DNA from: Chrysomallon squamiferum
Taxonomy: Eukaryota > Mollusca > Gastropoda > Neomphalida > Peltospiridae
Length of the DNA: 64,000 nt
Assembly: GCA_012295275.1 (NCBI GenBank)
Contig: CM022668.1
Coordinates: 201,157 to 265,156, forward strand
Direction of reading: 5' to 3'
The position numbers were made by a program, and so were the translations under genes. Position 1 is the first letter of the stretch; each line of letters opens with the position of its first letter. The notes under the pieces are model-generated. The model made no database searches. It was not told where the DNA came from and worked only from the letters and a program-made list of their open reading frames with translations. This document shows positions 12,616 through 23,923 of the stretch, one piece after another.

Positions 12616-15476
12616 CAGTGATTCTCAACCGCCGTGTCGCGACACACAAGTGTGTCGCGAGGCTCCGTCAGGTGTGTCGCGAAACTTTGTGACGAACACC
12701 TGAAAACACGGACAATGTGCATAAATCTCCGTTTCATGTTCTACTAATATGCCTTGGAGGAAGGAACTTCCTTTCTCCAGTGAATATGCACACATTCAAA
12801 GTCCACCAATCAGTGGCCGCCACCAACCTTTGCACCTTTCGCTCAAGGTCGATCAGTTGCCCATGAGACGTCAGTGTGATAGGTTGTGTGTGTGATGTTG
12901 TTCCGCACTGGTCGTGTGTGCGCGTGCATAATGCCGATTGCCGAATTAACTTCGCTGTGTTTTAAATTATTGTCATTCTTAAACACTTATTAGTAAAGAG
13001 ATGTAGCTAACTAGGTGTATTTAGTTAAGAAATTATGCTAGTTAGAACAGACTTTGCAAATCTGTCGTCTCGGCAAATCTGTTCAGTTAACAGTGTTTAC
13101 TATTTACTTACATCGAATTCAATCGTACTGCACACTCAATTTTGACCTCTAAATTACAGATGAATTTGAACTAAATTAGCTTGTGACTAATCATAACTAG
13201 AACTGAACGCTGTTTTCTGTGCTTGCATATTTTTCAATTTGTTTAGCTCAGAATCAGTGTTGTTCACGCACTTTCAAACTATTGTTTTTAGCTCGCAACA
13301 CTTGAGTTAAATCACATGGTGAATTAATTAAATAAGGATATTCAGTTTTTGTTATTGCATTGGTAGAATAAAGGTTAGTTTTTACCATATATTTCAGAAG
13401 GTGATAGAGTGAAAAAAAATTGGAACACTACTTAATGTTCCAGTTTGACACAGGAGGTTGACCGTTGACACACGGATCAGTTTAACACTGCCTTTTGTTT
13501 ACTATTATTGGTTAGAGTACGCGCGTGTTAATTGCTTATGAATACCCCTTCACAATGGATAAATTTGTTAAAAGGAAGGATTAGTGACGGTGTGAGGTTG
13601 AAACAGAACATACAATGAAGCCCACAAAATCCAGCACAAAAAAGGCAAAAGTTCACCATAATAGACGGTATTGTGATGATTATTTGAAGTTTGGATTTTC
13701 TTGGTCAGAAGATGTTGCTCAACCATGTCCATTATGTATAGTTTGTGGTTAAAAAATGGCCAATGAATCCATGGTACCAAATAAATTACAAAGACATTTC
13801 ACGACTAAACATTCCTACCTACAAGATAAAGATCTTAGTTATTTTCAAAGACTGTTACAACAGCAATCAAAGCAACGCAATGTTTTTCAGAAAACAATGA
13901 CCGTGTCTGAACGGGCTCAACTCGCTTCAATTGAGATAGCTGAAATAATAGCAATGAAATCCAAATCCCACACTCTTGCTGAGTCAGTTATCCTTCCCGC
14001 TTGTAAAAAGATGGTGAAATCCATGTTAGGCGAAACAGCTGAAAAAGAAATTAGTAAAATTCCGCTTTCAAATGATACAATACACAGGAGAATTGTAGAT
14101 TTATCTGAAAACATTGAAACTAATGTTCAGAAAAAACTTGAAGGATCTAAATTTGCTTTAATAGTTGATGAATCGACCGATATCAGTAACTGCTCAATTG
14201 CTTGTATTTGTTCGTTTCATTAATGACGATGAAATAATCAATCAGTTTTTGTGTTGTAAAGAAAGGCCAACCACTACTAGAGGTCAAGATATTTTTGATA
14301 TGATAACCGGCTATCATAAAAAAATGAATTTGACGTGGAAGTTTTGTGTTGGTATTTGTATTGATGGTGCACCATGTACGGTAGGCTGCATTAAAGGTTT
14401 TGCAACACTAGCACAGAAAGAAAATCCAAATCTTGTTCGTAGTCATTGCTTTTTACATAGAGAAGTTTTAGTTTCAAAAGTATCACAAGAAGATTTGAAG
14501 CAAGTGTTACATCAAGTAGTTGAAATTGTCAATTCTCAACATGTTCGCTTACTCATGCATACCGACGTTCGATGGCTGTCAAAAGGTAAAGTGTTAACTC
14601 GCGTTCATGAATTACAGAAGGAATTAATAGTATTTTTTGATAAAGAAAAGCACGAAAGATTTTGTAAATATCTTCGATGTGAATTTTGGATGGCCAAAAT
14701 GGAATATTTAACGGAAATATTTGGTCAACTTAATATTGTGAACAGTAGTATGCAAGGTCGAAACGAAAATATTCTAACTTCGACAGATAAATTGGTTGCC
14801 CTTAAAAAGAAAATTGTTATTTGGAAAAACAGAGCAAAGTTGGGTGAGTTTGATATGTTTCCTACAATGCGTACTAACTGCACTAAAGAAATGACCCCTA
14901 TCGTGGATGAGCATCTAACAGCGCTCGAAGAAAACATCGACCACTACTTTCCGTCGCTGAACACTGGGTTCGTAATCCTTTTGTAGATGTTCCTTCTAAT
15001 ATTGGGTTTAAATTATACGAAGAAGAAGAATTGGCTACCATTTCAAGTGACTGCAGTCTTAAAATAAAGCATTCTGAGGTAGATATCGACACATTTTGGA
15101 TTTCAATACAAAAGGAATTTCCCGCATTAGCTGAAAAAGCCCTGTTAGTTCTTTTACAATTCTCTACTCCTTATTTGTGAGAATTGGGCTTTTCAACCTT
15201 AAATAATATAAAAAATAAGAAGAGAGAAAGACTACGTTCCACTGAAGAAGAAATGAGAGTTTGCTTATCGCACATACGACCAAATATTCAAGAAGTCATA
15301 AGACAACACCAGGCACAAGTTTCACACTACGTAAGTGGCAATTCTGGGATACTAACATAATAAACTGTATCAGACAAGTCCATATATTTTATATAATATT
15401 TAAAATTATTACTGTGTCGCGACAGTTTCATGCGCTCGTAGGTATGTCGAGAGTAAAAAAAGGTTGAGAAACACTG
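12616..15476 (+). mobile_element. hAT transposon, Buster-type, copy 1 (inside the gypsy element)
   Basis: It begins CAGTGATTCTCAACC and ends GGTTGAGAAACACTG, terminal inverted repeats of about 15 bp with one mismatch and typical of hAT elements. The 8-bp flanks are ATCTATGG (12608-12615) and ATCTAAGG (15477-15484), a 7/8 match to a target-site duplication with the nnnTAnnn pattern known for the Buster group. It carries a broken BED-finger hAT transposase on the plus strand and has split the gypsy pol region. A near-identical inverted copy lies at 31379-34213. Confidence 0.92.
13555..15360 (+). pseudogene. hAT transposase pseudogene (ZBED5-like), copy 1
   Basis: Reading from ATG 13555, the parts are a short MDKFVKRK start, a BED zinc finger (CPLCIVCG ... 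LQRHFTTKH), the RNase H-like core with VDESTDIS near 14166, a middle region with RWLSKGKVL, and a C-terminal hAT dimerisation segment (ALLVLLQFSTPYL, LGFSTLNN) ending at 15360. Lesions: stop after the first nine codons, TAA just after the CIVCG cysteines, a frameshift after DESTDIS, another just before WVRNPF, and a private stop after TPYL. It resembles the abundant ZBED5-like hAT proteins of molluscs. No functional protein can be made. Confidence 0.9.
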
Positions 15477-15486
15477 ATCTAAGGTG

Positions 15487-16213
15487 ACAAAACGGGTTGT
15501 CCTTCTTGAAGATAGGAAATATCTTCTTCTTGCCTATCATGATTCAAAAGCAGGAGGTTGTCATTTTGGGAGAGATGCTACTCGGCTAGCTATTCTAACC
15601 AAATATTTCTGGCAAAGTCCTTTTCAATGAGGTATTTACAAGATTTGGTGCACCACGAATTCTCACCACAGACCGAGAACTTCAGTTCACCTCACTTCTG
15701 GTGAATTCAATTTGCGAATTGTTTGAGGTGAAACATCATTACACGTCCTCCTATCACCCTCAGACGAATGGCACGTGCGAACGAAGAAATAGCACCATAG
15801 AACAAGTACTCAGATCATACGTCAACAAAGAACAAACCAACTGGGCTGACCTACTTCCTTGTACTATGATGGCAATGCGTAATTCACCATGTCAGTCTAC
15901 AGGCTACTGTCCACATTACCTTCTTTTTGGCAATGAAATGGATCTTCCATTTGATACCTCTCTTCTTCCAAAACCAGCCTTGGGCAAAAATGCTAAAACT
16001 CATATCACTGCCTTCATTGACAATCTCAAAGTAGTCAAGGCTATTGCAAAAGACAACATGGCTAAAAGCCAAACAGTCAACAAAGATCTAAAAGCACAAA
16101 AGCCGACATTTTTCGCGGGTGATCAGGTGCTCCTTTTCAATCAGAAAAAGACGATGGGTCGCTCACCGAAACTGACACACAAATGGGAAGGTCCGTATTT
16201 CATTACACAATAG
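15487..16213 (+). pseudogene. Gypsy integrase remnant
   Basis: Directly after the hAT insertion the zinc-binding part reads LLLAYHDSKAGGCHFGRD, as in the integrase HHCC domain. A deletion then joins it to the later half of the catalytic core (FGAPRILTTDRELQFTS, SYHPQTNGTCERRN with the second Asp and the Glu region). The open frame 15701-16213 continues through the C-terminal end of the core and a DQVLLFN segment. The first catalytic Asp is missing, so the enzyme is dead. Confidence 0.85.
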
Positions 16214-16764
16214 GATCCAATCATACCTACAAACTGTGTCATTCGATATCCAAGACCCCTCATTCATCACTGGTACACGCCAATCGTCTAAAACTCTATC
16301 ACAGTAGACCACAGACAACTCCACATACGATGACATATACATACCAATCTCAGGATTCACGTATGTCACAGTCAGACACTAGAACAACTAGTGACTCCCA
16401 ACCAAATCAAGTTCCCAACAGAATAGTACCTGCTCCACAGCAGACTGCACAAACACATCAGTCTCAAGATGCACGCTTATTCCAACGCACAACAAATAAC
16501 AAAGCAACTACAGACACTAACATGAATAGGAATCCCAAAATATCATCCCCACCTATATCATCACAATCGGCCCCAACTGCCCAGTCACCCACCCGATCAC
16601 CGTCTCCACAATCGCTTACAAAAACATTTATGGTGGAACGTCTCATAAGAATGAAACGCATTCAGGGTGTTCAACATTGTCTAACCAAATGGGTTGGTTA
16701 TCCTACACCTACATGGGAAACACATACACACTTTGAGCCAGATCTTTTGCAAGACACAGTCTAG
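16183..16764 (+). pseudogene. Gypsy Pol C-terminal tail with chromodomain
   Basis: A serine/proline/threonine-rich linker is followed by FMVERLIRMKRIQGVQHCLTK and WVGYPTPTWETHTHF, the chromodomain pattern (V-E-x-I ... Y-x-x-K-W-x-G-y ... T-W-E). In chromoviruses this C-terminal domain steers integration toward modified histones. A frameshift near 16213 separates it from the integrase frame. It ends with a stop at about 16762. Confidence 0.75.
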
Positions 16765-16834
16765 TCGGAGACGAAAAACGGGTCGTAAATATTTTTCATA
16801 GTTAGGTCAAAACCTAGTTTTCCCTCTTAGAGCC

Positions 16835-17275
16835 TTGACAGGCATGGGACTTAATGGGTGTTTTATCACAGTGTTGAGATTGTTGATGGCCACAACATAT
16901 TTCAATTCTGGATTACCTACTGATGTATCCCATTTGTTTCATTTTGTCATAGGGTCTATCTGGGAGACACTGCTCGTTTGGCTAATGATGATATTCTCGA
17001 CTCCAGTTCTTGCGGTGAAACCGGTTCAACGACTGAACTTTGGAATTAATTTCAAGCCTTCTCCTCTGAATTTTTTTGACCCAGCTACAACAGACGATGT
17101 TCTCGCAAAACACATAAATGCACTTACGAGAACGGAACTGAAAACAGCAAATGCCTTCGCACGGCATGCTAAACATTTATCCTCATTTATGTCTTTAGAA
17201 GATACTCGTTTTAGCAAATTCATGAAAGGAATAGAAGCAAACTACAGCCACTATTTCACAAATTATATGATCTAG
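16835..17275 (+). pseudogene. ORF between pol and 3' LTR, unknown function
   Basis: An open frame of about 140 codons sits where errantivirus-like elements carry a third gene. It has a hydrophobic segment (about residues 42-60, WETLLVWLMMIFSTPVLAV) and then a polar, possibly helical stretch. I do not recognise a family. It may be a decayed third gene, part of pol-derived sequence or a chance frame. There is no evident signal peptide and no second membrane anchor. Confidence 0.3.
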
Positions 17276-17582
17276 ACGATCATCTATTATCTCAGTCACT
17301 TGCCCTTCCTAAACGAATACGAATTTCATTCCTCACCACTAGGAAGTTACATTGTCTGCATACATATTACTGGTTCATCACGGGTTTTTTAAGGTTCTGA
17401 GACCAGATTCGTCAGGGAATCCATTTTAATTCATAGTACAAAACAAAAGTGTTGGCACGTGGCATAGGACAATACTCGTGAATTATTAGTGCAGACTTTG
17501 TATTGAAAAATGTATGTATATTATGTTATTAAACATTAAAACTTGTTTTGCTTTTGAGGACAGAAGCTACATGATGCCCGGG

Positions 17583-18300
17583 GATGCTATCATAGTGGAG
17601 AAAAACGCCTCGCTTGAACATGCCATAAGCAGATTAAAATAAAACATATTTAACGTAAGTTATAATCGCCAAAGTCGTCAAAGTTACAATCCATCCAATC
17701 TAACAACACACATATAATTATTTAAAATTGTGACAGCTCGACTGCAATTAACACTAGGACCGCTGTAAACAAAAGATGTCTTATCCCGAGTAAACTGATT
17801 ACGGCAATTATCCTGAAAATAAATAAAATACCTAAGTACATTAATACGTAATGATATGATCCGGCTCCAATTAAAGGGTATGCGCCGATTAAGGACCGCT
17901 GTAAACAAAATATGTCTTATCCCGAGTAAACTGATTACAGCAATAATCTTCACAATAATTAAAATACCTAAATACAGTAATACGTAAAGATATGAGCCGA
18001 GTGCTATAAAATAACGCACAGACCAGTGTCCAGTGCGACGGACACGCCCGCTGACCTGTCAGAAAGCCTGTCCGTCTTAGACGTGCTTCACAACAGCTTG
18101 CTCTGATTAGCACGTTAATTTTTTTCAAGTTCAAGTGTCCAGTTACAACACACTTGGCTGACCAGCAATAAACACTTCGGAACTCGGCTCATTTCTCTTT
18201 CATTTTTTTATTTAGACTGGACCCCATTGCTCCCAGACTGCATTCCCCAAAGTAGTTCTATAGCAAACTAATAACCAAGGACAAATAATCACGGTTATAA
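17583..18300 (+). repeat. 3' LTR of the gypsy element, with internal tandem duplication
   Basis: Homologous to 10079-10731, with TATAAAA at 18005-18011 and AATAAA at 18167-18172. A block containing GGACCGCTGTAAACAAAA and ATGTCTTATCCCGAGTAAAC occurs twice (about 17757 and 17894), making this LTR about 65 bp longer overall than its partner. Confidence 0.75.
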
Positions 18301-18856
18301 TATCTATGATCCATTAAATCATTGTGTCTAAATTGCCGTTTTATTTCTCCTTATTTAACATTTCTTTTTATGTCAAATTTCAATCGCGAAGAACGTAACC
18401 ACTGCTTTTAATCTTAATTCTATGTAAATTAGTCTCCCGCTTAATGATATCTCACTAAATGATCAGAAATTTGAAACAACCACATCGTTAATCCGCGCTA
18501 TTACTGTAGTATGGATATCGCTTATCGCATAAAGTATGCAAATATGAAAATATCGAAGTAGTTCGTAATACTAAATATAGTTGAATGTAAATAATTTAAA
18601 AAGAAGGTATTCATCTAAAAATATATCACATTAAAAACAGTGTGTCTGATGTTTCAGTAAGTTCAGTAATAAGTACAGGGTTATAATAATATTGTACGAA
18701 TCTAGAAACGTCTCTGTGATGTTTAATGAAATGTGTTTTTAATCCAAAATAATTGTTTGGTTGTTTTTTGTTGTTTTTTCCTAACTGAAAGGAAATGTGG
18801 ATGAATTAGAAATGACCAGATTAAATTAAACTTCAAATTAAATTATCTTTATTCAC
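18301..18856. other. AT-rich DNA, nothing recognised
   Basis: Between the 3' LTR and the inverted repeat arm I see neither a coding frame nor a known repeat. Confidence 0.6.
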
Positions 18857-20260
18857 AGAATTTGCACGGTTTGTAATTTCAGATTAATGTTTTGAGACAT
18901 AAATATGTTAATTATATATTCATCTTGGATATATCGCAAACATGTCCACCATCTCAACAATAAATGATCCATGAAACAGAAAATTCTGATAAAATGACAA
19001 TAAGTACAAAAACAAAACTTGAACAAGGTAACAGGAATACGAAAAATAATAATAACAAGAATAACAACAGTGCAACAATAATAAAACAGCACCACTAGTA
19101 TTATCAATGATGGAGTAGTGAATCAGAATAATCACCAATTACAACAATAACAACAAAAAACAACAAAAATTCACTGTAAATAAAGGTATTAACAAAATCA
19201 ACAACAACAGCAACATCTGATATTAATCATTTTAAAATTTCAGGATAGTTTTAACAAAGTAAACCGAGTTGTCAAATGACGTCAGAAATGTTATTCCTGA
19301 AGCTGTTGTAATAGTTGGAAACAAGCAAGACTGCAGCACGAAGAGTTTTAACATTCGAAGTAAGAATGACGTCACAATAATTATGTCGTCGACTAGTAAA
19401 TAGTGAAGAGCACTCGCATGACATTAAACGGGAATTGTGTCGAATTTGATCCTCAAATGAGAACAGATGAATGAAAAAAATAAATCAGAAAATTAAAATA
19501 AGTAAATAAATAAATCATAATAAAAATATATAAATAAAAAATAAGTAGATATATAGATTATATAAGATAGATAGATTAGATAGGTAGATATACAGATAGA
19601 TATTTAGATAGATAGATGTATTAATATAGGAAGGAACAGATTAACAATTAAGTTGTAATAGGATATGTTTTATAAATAATATGACATTTAAATCTGTTGT
19701 CTGTGAAATAAGTTCTTAAAATACGTTAACCATGCTCACTCATGATCATCTAATATTTAAAAATATATAATTTCTTTCTTTTCTTTTTAATATACCGAAA
19801 TAATTATATATGTAAATAATTTCTATTTCAGCAAGGACTTTGTGTAAAAGAAATAAGAAAGCGAAAGAAGACAGCATCAAGCTGACTGGGAGCACATCTA
19901 AAAGACGGTCACATTGCTGTCAAATTTGAATGGATTGTGCTCGTCCAAGAAAGCTTACTTAAACTTTCCAACATGAACGTTATGTAGGATATTAGAAAAC
20001 TTAGACCACTAAATGAATTAATGAATAAATTAATTAATTAATTAATAAATAATAAAATAATTAATGAATAAGTAACAGAATTAATGAATCAGAAAGTAAC
20101 TGATTAATAAATAAATAATTTTTAAGTAAATGAATTAACGATTAAGTAAATCAATTAATGAATAAATAAATGAAGTAATAAATAAAATAAATTAATGCTA
20201 CTTCTACCACTTACTTATAATAAGAATAACAATGACAAAACTATAATAATAATAATGATA
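18857..20260 (+). repeat. Left arm of an inverted duplication (copy of Rab exons 3 and 5)
   Basis: Reverse-complementing this stretch gives sequence collinear with 25950-27923, from TGTCTCAAAACATTAATCTG at the outer end to ATAAGTAAGTGGTAGAAGTA at the inner end. The left arm lacks about 600 bp that the right arm has (26510-27115, including Rab exon 4 and a TG array). The inner boundary lies inside degenerate ATT/GAT triplets, so it is known only to within about 50 bp. Confidence 0.9.
19244..19929 (+). pseudogene. Partial Rab GTPase pseudogene (exons 3 and 5, inverted copy)
   Basis: Pseudo-exon 3 (19244-19359, 116 nt against 120 in the gene) follows TTTCAG and ends before GTAAGA. It has a 1-nt insertion, a 3-nt deletion and a 2-nt deletion relative to the gene, destroying the frame, although the VGNKQDCS (G4) stretch is still readable. 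Exon 4 is absent. Pseudo-exon 5 (19832-19929) is still open, with intact TTTCAG acceptor and 4 differences in 98 nt; it would end CCQI instead of CCKS. Exons 1 and 2 are outside the duplicated segment. It cannot encode a GTPase. Confidence 0.9.
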
Positions 20261-20340
20261 ATAATAATAATAATAATAATGTTGATGATGATAATCATGA
20301 CGATTATATGATGATAATAATAATAATAAGAAGAAGAAGA
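20254..20340. repeat. AAT/GAT triplet tract at the inner end of the left arm
   Basis: AAT and GATGAT triplets followed by AAGAAGAAG. The matching ATT/GAT triplets at the right arm's inner end (about 25920-25960) make the exact breakpoint hard to place. Confidence 0.7.
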
Positions 20341-20602
20341 TCGATCTCATGACCTGCAACATCTTCTCTGTGATTGGAAAAGTAAATAACAACAAATGAG
20401 TAGTGAAAGCTTTTTCCACTTTCGATTGATGTTACATAATCTATTCACAAAAAATGCGCTCAGCCCTGGCAGCAGAAGAAGAACAAAAAAACCAGATTTA
20501 CATACATTGGTAAATAAACCATTGTCCGTCTATAATCAAAACTTACATGAAGATCAAGAGACCAAGTTCATTACATACAGAGGTAATCAGGTATTGCGGT
20601 AG

Positions 20603-20989
20603 ATGAGTTATTTCTACGAACTGGAAATTCGACCAGATGGAAAGACACCAAGAAAAGAGAGATCACCACAACAGATGCCAAACTCTCACCAACACAAGCC
20701 AATTCACCTGCAACAGGTCAGCGGAGGAGGACAAGTCTTACCAAGCGAAATCAGTGCTGAGCAAATGTCAGAAAACTCTCTCATTTCTAAAAATACCCCA
20801 AACAAAAATCATAACGAAGTAAGTCCTAATGTTTTAAAAATAATAGAGATTAATGTGTGCGGTTTGGTAAGTAAGGTCAGAGAGTCTATATTTTTGGAAA
20901 CCGTCACGAAGTATGATATAATATATTTAGCTGAATCAAAAACAGATAACGCTGATAACATTAATATTCTTGGTTATAAAGTATCCTGA
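20603..20989 (+). pseudogene. LINE ORF2 N-terminus, endonuclease start
   Basis: A polar N-terminal stretch leads to IIEINVCGLVSKVRESIF and then YDIIYLAESKTDNADNINI, the first strand (N-V-x-G-L) and catalytic E of an APE-type endonuclease (here ESKTD). The remainder, including GDFN and the SDH end, is missing or degraded after 20989. Confidence 0.75.
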
Positions 20990-21589
20990 GAACACTGTAA
21001 CTCATACTTCATCAAGCGCTAAGGAAGTCCGAAGTAAATGGTGTCACGATAAAAAGCAAGAATTCTGCGATAATTTTAAAAAGCAGAAGCATTTGTTACA
21101 TGAAATATTAAAAGAATTACAAAATTGCAAGTCAACGAACTGGATTCTGAATTTATAAATAATATTGTCTCTGAAATAAATGCTATATTTATAATTGCAG
21201 CCAAAAAAAAACATTTGGAAAGAAACCCACCTATAATACAATAAAGAAACATCCTTATAATAATGCCTGTTTTAACGGAGCTGGCAAAGCTACAAGAAAA
21301 GATACCTGAAACGCCAGAAGGAGATATAAACAATATGGTGAAAGTATACTGAAAGCTGACTTGAAGTAAAAAGAGAATCAGTATAAACAGAGCTGTTAGA
21401 GAATATAGAATATCTATTTAACCAAAAATAAAAATACTAAAAACTTCAAAACCCAAAGAGTACTGGTCAATTCTGAACAACAATAAGCAGAGACGGTCAA
21501 AAGAAGATGTGTCAATTGATTCTTTATTTCATTAATAGCAATGTGATGAATTAAACACTCAAAGCCAAGAAACTACTAATGATATTTTG

Positions 21590-22400
21590 AACAAGCCTTT
21601 TTCAGCCGAGGAAATATGTAGAGCAGCAGACAGACTCCACTGTAATCGATCAGCTGGAGAAGATTTTATTATTAATAAATATATTAAGTATACTGCTAAT
21701 GTTGTTACATTTATATGTTCTGTTGTTTAATGTTATTCTTGACTCAGCATTTATACCATCCGACTGGTTAGTGGGACTCATCAAACCAATATATAAAAAT
21801 AAAGGTACTCGAAATGACCCTGACAATTATAGACCTGTTACATTATTAAGGTGTTTAGGTAAATTATTTACATCTGTACTTAATTCAAGATTAAATAACT
21901 GTGCAGATGAAAGTAATCTGATTTTAGAAATTCAAGCTGAATTTTGTAAAAATTATTCAAATACACACATATTTTCTTTATACTCGCTAATTATTTTAAT
22001 GAAGAAATGTAAAAATAAATTGTATTGTGCTTTTATAGATTTTCAGAAAGTGTTTGCTAGTCTGGAGAATTGGATTATGGAATAAGTTAATTAGATTTGG
22101 CATCAATGGAAAATGTATTAATGTCTTAATAAATATGTATAAAGATACTAAGGCTAACATTTCAGCGAACGGTTTGTCATCTGATAGTTTTAATTGTGAA
22201 ATCGGTGTCATGCAAATAGAAAATCTCTAGCCATTTTTATTTTCTGTTTTTTTAAATGACTTAGAGGAATTTCTTATAGCTAATATGGTATATGGACTAG
22301 AATCAATTACAGAAATGTTTAGTGAAGAATTTAATGTTTATTTAAAGCTTTTTATTCTGTTGTATGCGGATGATACAATACTGTTAGACAAAATCAGCGG
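21590..22400 (+). pseudogene. LINE reverse transcriptase domain remnant
   Basis: FSAEEICRAADRLHCNRSAGED opens the domain. The next frame (21699-22085) has IPSDWLVGLIKPIYKNKG, NYRPVTLL and LYCAFIDFQKVFASL (motif A, where the usual second Asp is Ala). YADD (motif C) is at 22363-22374 within LLYADDTILL. At least three frameshifts and a TAG near 22230 interrupt it. In an active element this enzyme performs target-primed reverse transcription. Confidence 0.85.
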
Positions 22401-23181
22401 ATGCTCTACAATATAATCTTAACAGTTTTGCCAATTACTGCCGACTATGGAGAATTAAAGTTAATATAAATAAAACAAAAATAATAATTTTTAGTAAACG
22501 GACAAAAATTAGTGATTATATATTTATATTTTATGGAGAGATTATTAATAGAGTAGATAACTATAAATACATTTTACAAGAAACGGCCAATTCACTTACA
22601 ACGTAAAACAACTGTATAACAAAGCAATGAAAGCTATGTATAGCCTAATAGCTAAAAGTTGTCAGAATAATCCTACATCGACTGTATACTTAATTTATTT
22701 GACAAACTAATACAGCCAATTTTATTGTATGGTTGTAAATGTAAATGTAAATGTACAACTAATAGAAAGACTCCATATGAAATTTTAGAAATATTTACTA
22801 AATGTTAATAAATGTACCCCTGGTTTTATTATCAGTAGTGAACTAGGACGGTATCCCCTTTGTATTTCTATAAATGTAAGAATGATAACCTTTTGGGGAA
22901 ACCTAATTTGCAAAACCCAAAACAAGATTTCCTCACAGCTGTATTATTTAATCCATGTTATCGATTCTCCTTGGAACAAACTTGTAAAAAATATTTTAGA
23001 TGATTGTGGTTTAACATATACATGGACATATCACAACTTTGATAATGTTAAATGGTTACGTGAAACGATATCCAAAATATTACATGATCAATATCAACAA
23101 TTATGAAAAAATCAAATTGAAACATCTCCAAAGGGTATTAATTATAAATAAAATGAACTGAAATTAGAAAAATATCATACT

Positions 23182-23508
23182 TTGCTGTCTCAAAAGAATG
23201 CTGTCTTATATAAATTTAGAAGCGCGAATGCTAAACTTCCTATTGAAACTGGACAATGGTCTCCTGTTCTAAGAGAAAACAGAAAATGTCGTATCTGTAA
23301 TTTTAACAAACTTGGAGATGAATATCATAATATATTTGAATGTAATGATCCTATGTTATTAAATGCGAGAAAAGGTATACCAGATAAATATACGAGACAT
23401 CCAAATGTAATTTCATACAAATATTTGTTTAACAGTGAAAATGTATTAGTGTTAAAAAGCTGTTTGTTAATAAGAACTATATGTGAGAGAGTATGTCCTC
23501 CACATTAA
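23182..23508 (+). pseudogene. LINE ORF2 C-terminal Cys/His segment
   Basis: An open frame of about 108 codons has CRICNFNKLGDEYHNIFECN, a C-x2-C ... H ... C arrangement seen at the C-terminus of many CR1/Jockey-like ORF2 proteins, upstream of a stop and a short 3' UTR. It is the best preserved part of this copy. Confidence 0.7.
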
Positions 23509-23615
23509 ACTTCCACGCATGTGTGTTTTAATTTTGTTATTATATAGCTCTAATAAATTCTTCTCTGTACGGTAATCCTACAATTTATGAGAATAAAGTC
23601 ATTGTCATTGTCACA

Positions 23616-23885
23616 AAGAAAACAAAGCATTTTAAAACAGTTTAGAAGAGTGCTATCCCAGATCGTCATGTCGTAGCATCAGTTCTCCTTTATTCTTTGT
23701 TCCAGTATCAAAAGTTGTATATGTTGTATCGCCTGTTATGTATATGCTTACAAGAAGATATGAGTAGTAGCAGTAGTGTAGTAGTACTAATAACAAAAGT
23801 ATTAGCAGTAGTTGTTATTGTTTTAATAATGATTAGTAATAGTAACTGCAGTTGTGACAGCAAAAGTATAGTAGTATTAGTAGTA

Positions 23886-23923
<38 letters not shown>

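Larger units (their letters stand above)
10079..18300 (+). mobile_element. Decayed Ty3/gypsy LTR retrotransposon, chromodomain type
   Basis: Two direct repeats (10079-10731 and 17583-18300) bracket remnants in Ty3/gypsy order: gag, aspartic protease, RT thumb region, integrase, chromodomain. The RT core and part of the integrase core are missing, gag is broken by several frameshifts, and a hAT transposon sits inside at 12616-15476. An ORF lies between the chromodomain and the 3' LTR. Exact termini are uncertain because the repeats show no clear TG...CA ends and I could not identify a target-site duplication. It is an old, immobile copy. Confidence 0.85.
20396..23615 (+). mobile_element. Decayed non-LTR retrotransposon (LINE) with ATTGTC tail
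   Basis: Plus-strand remnants occur in LINE order: endonuclease start (20603-20989), reverse transcriptase (about 21590-22400, with YADD at 22363-22374) and a C-terminal Cys/His segment (23182-23508). The 3' end reads AATAAAGTCATTGTCATTGTCA (about 23592-23613), a short ATTGTC tail of the kind found on CR1/L2-like LINEs. Many stops and frameshifts show that it is inactive. Most of the endonuclease is deleted. It lies between the two arms of the Rab inverted repeat. The 5' limit is approximate. Confidence 0.85.
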
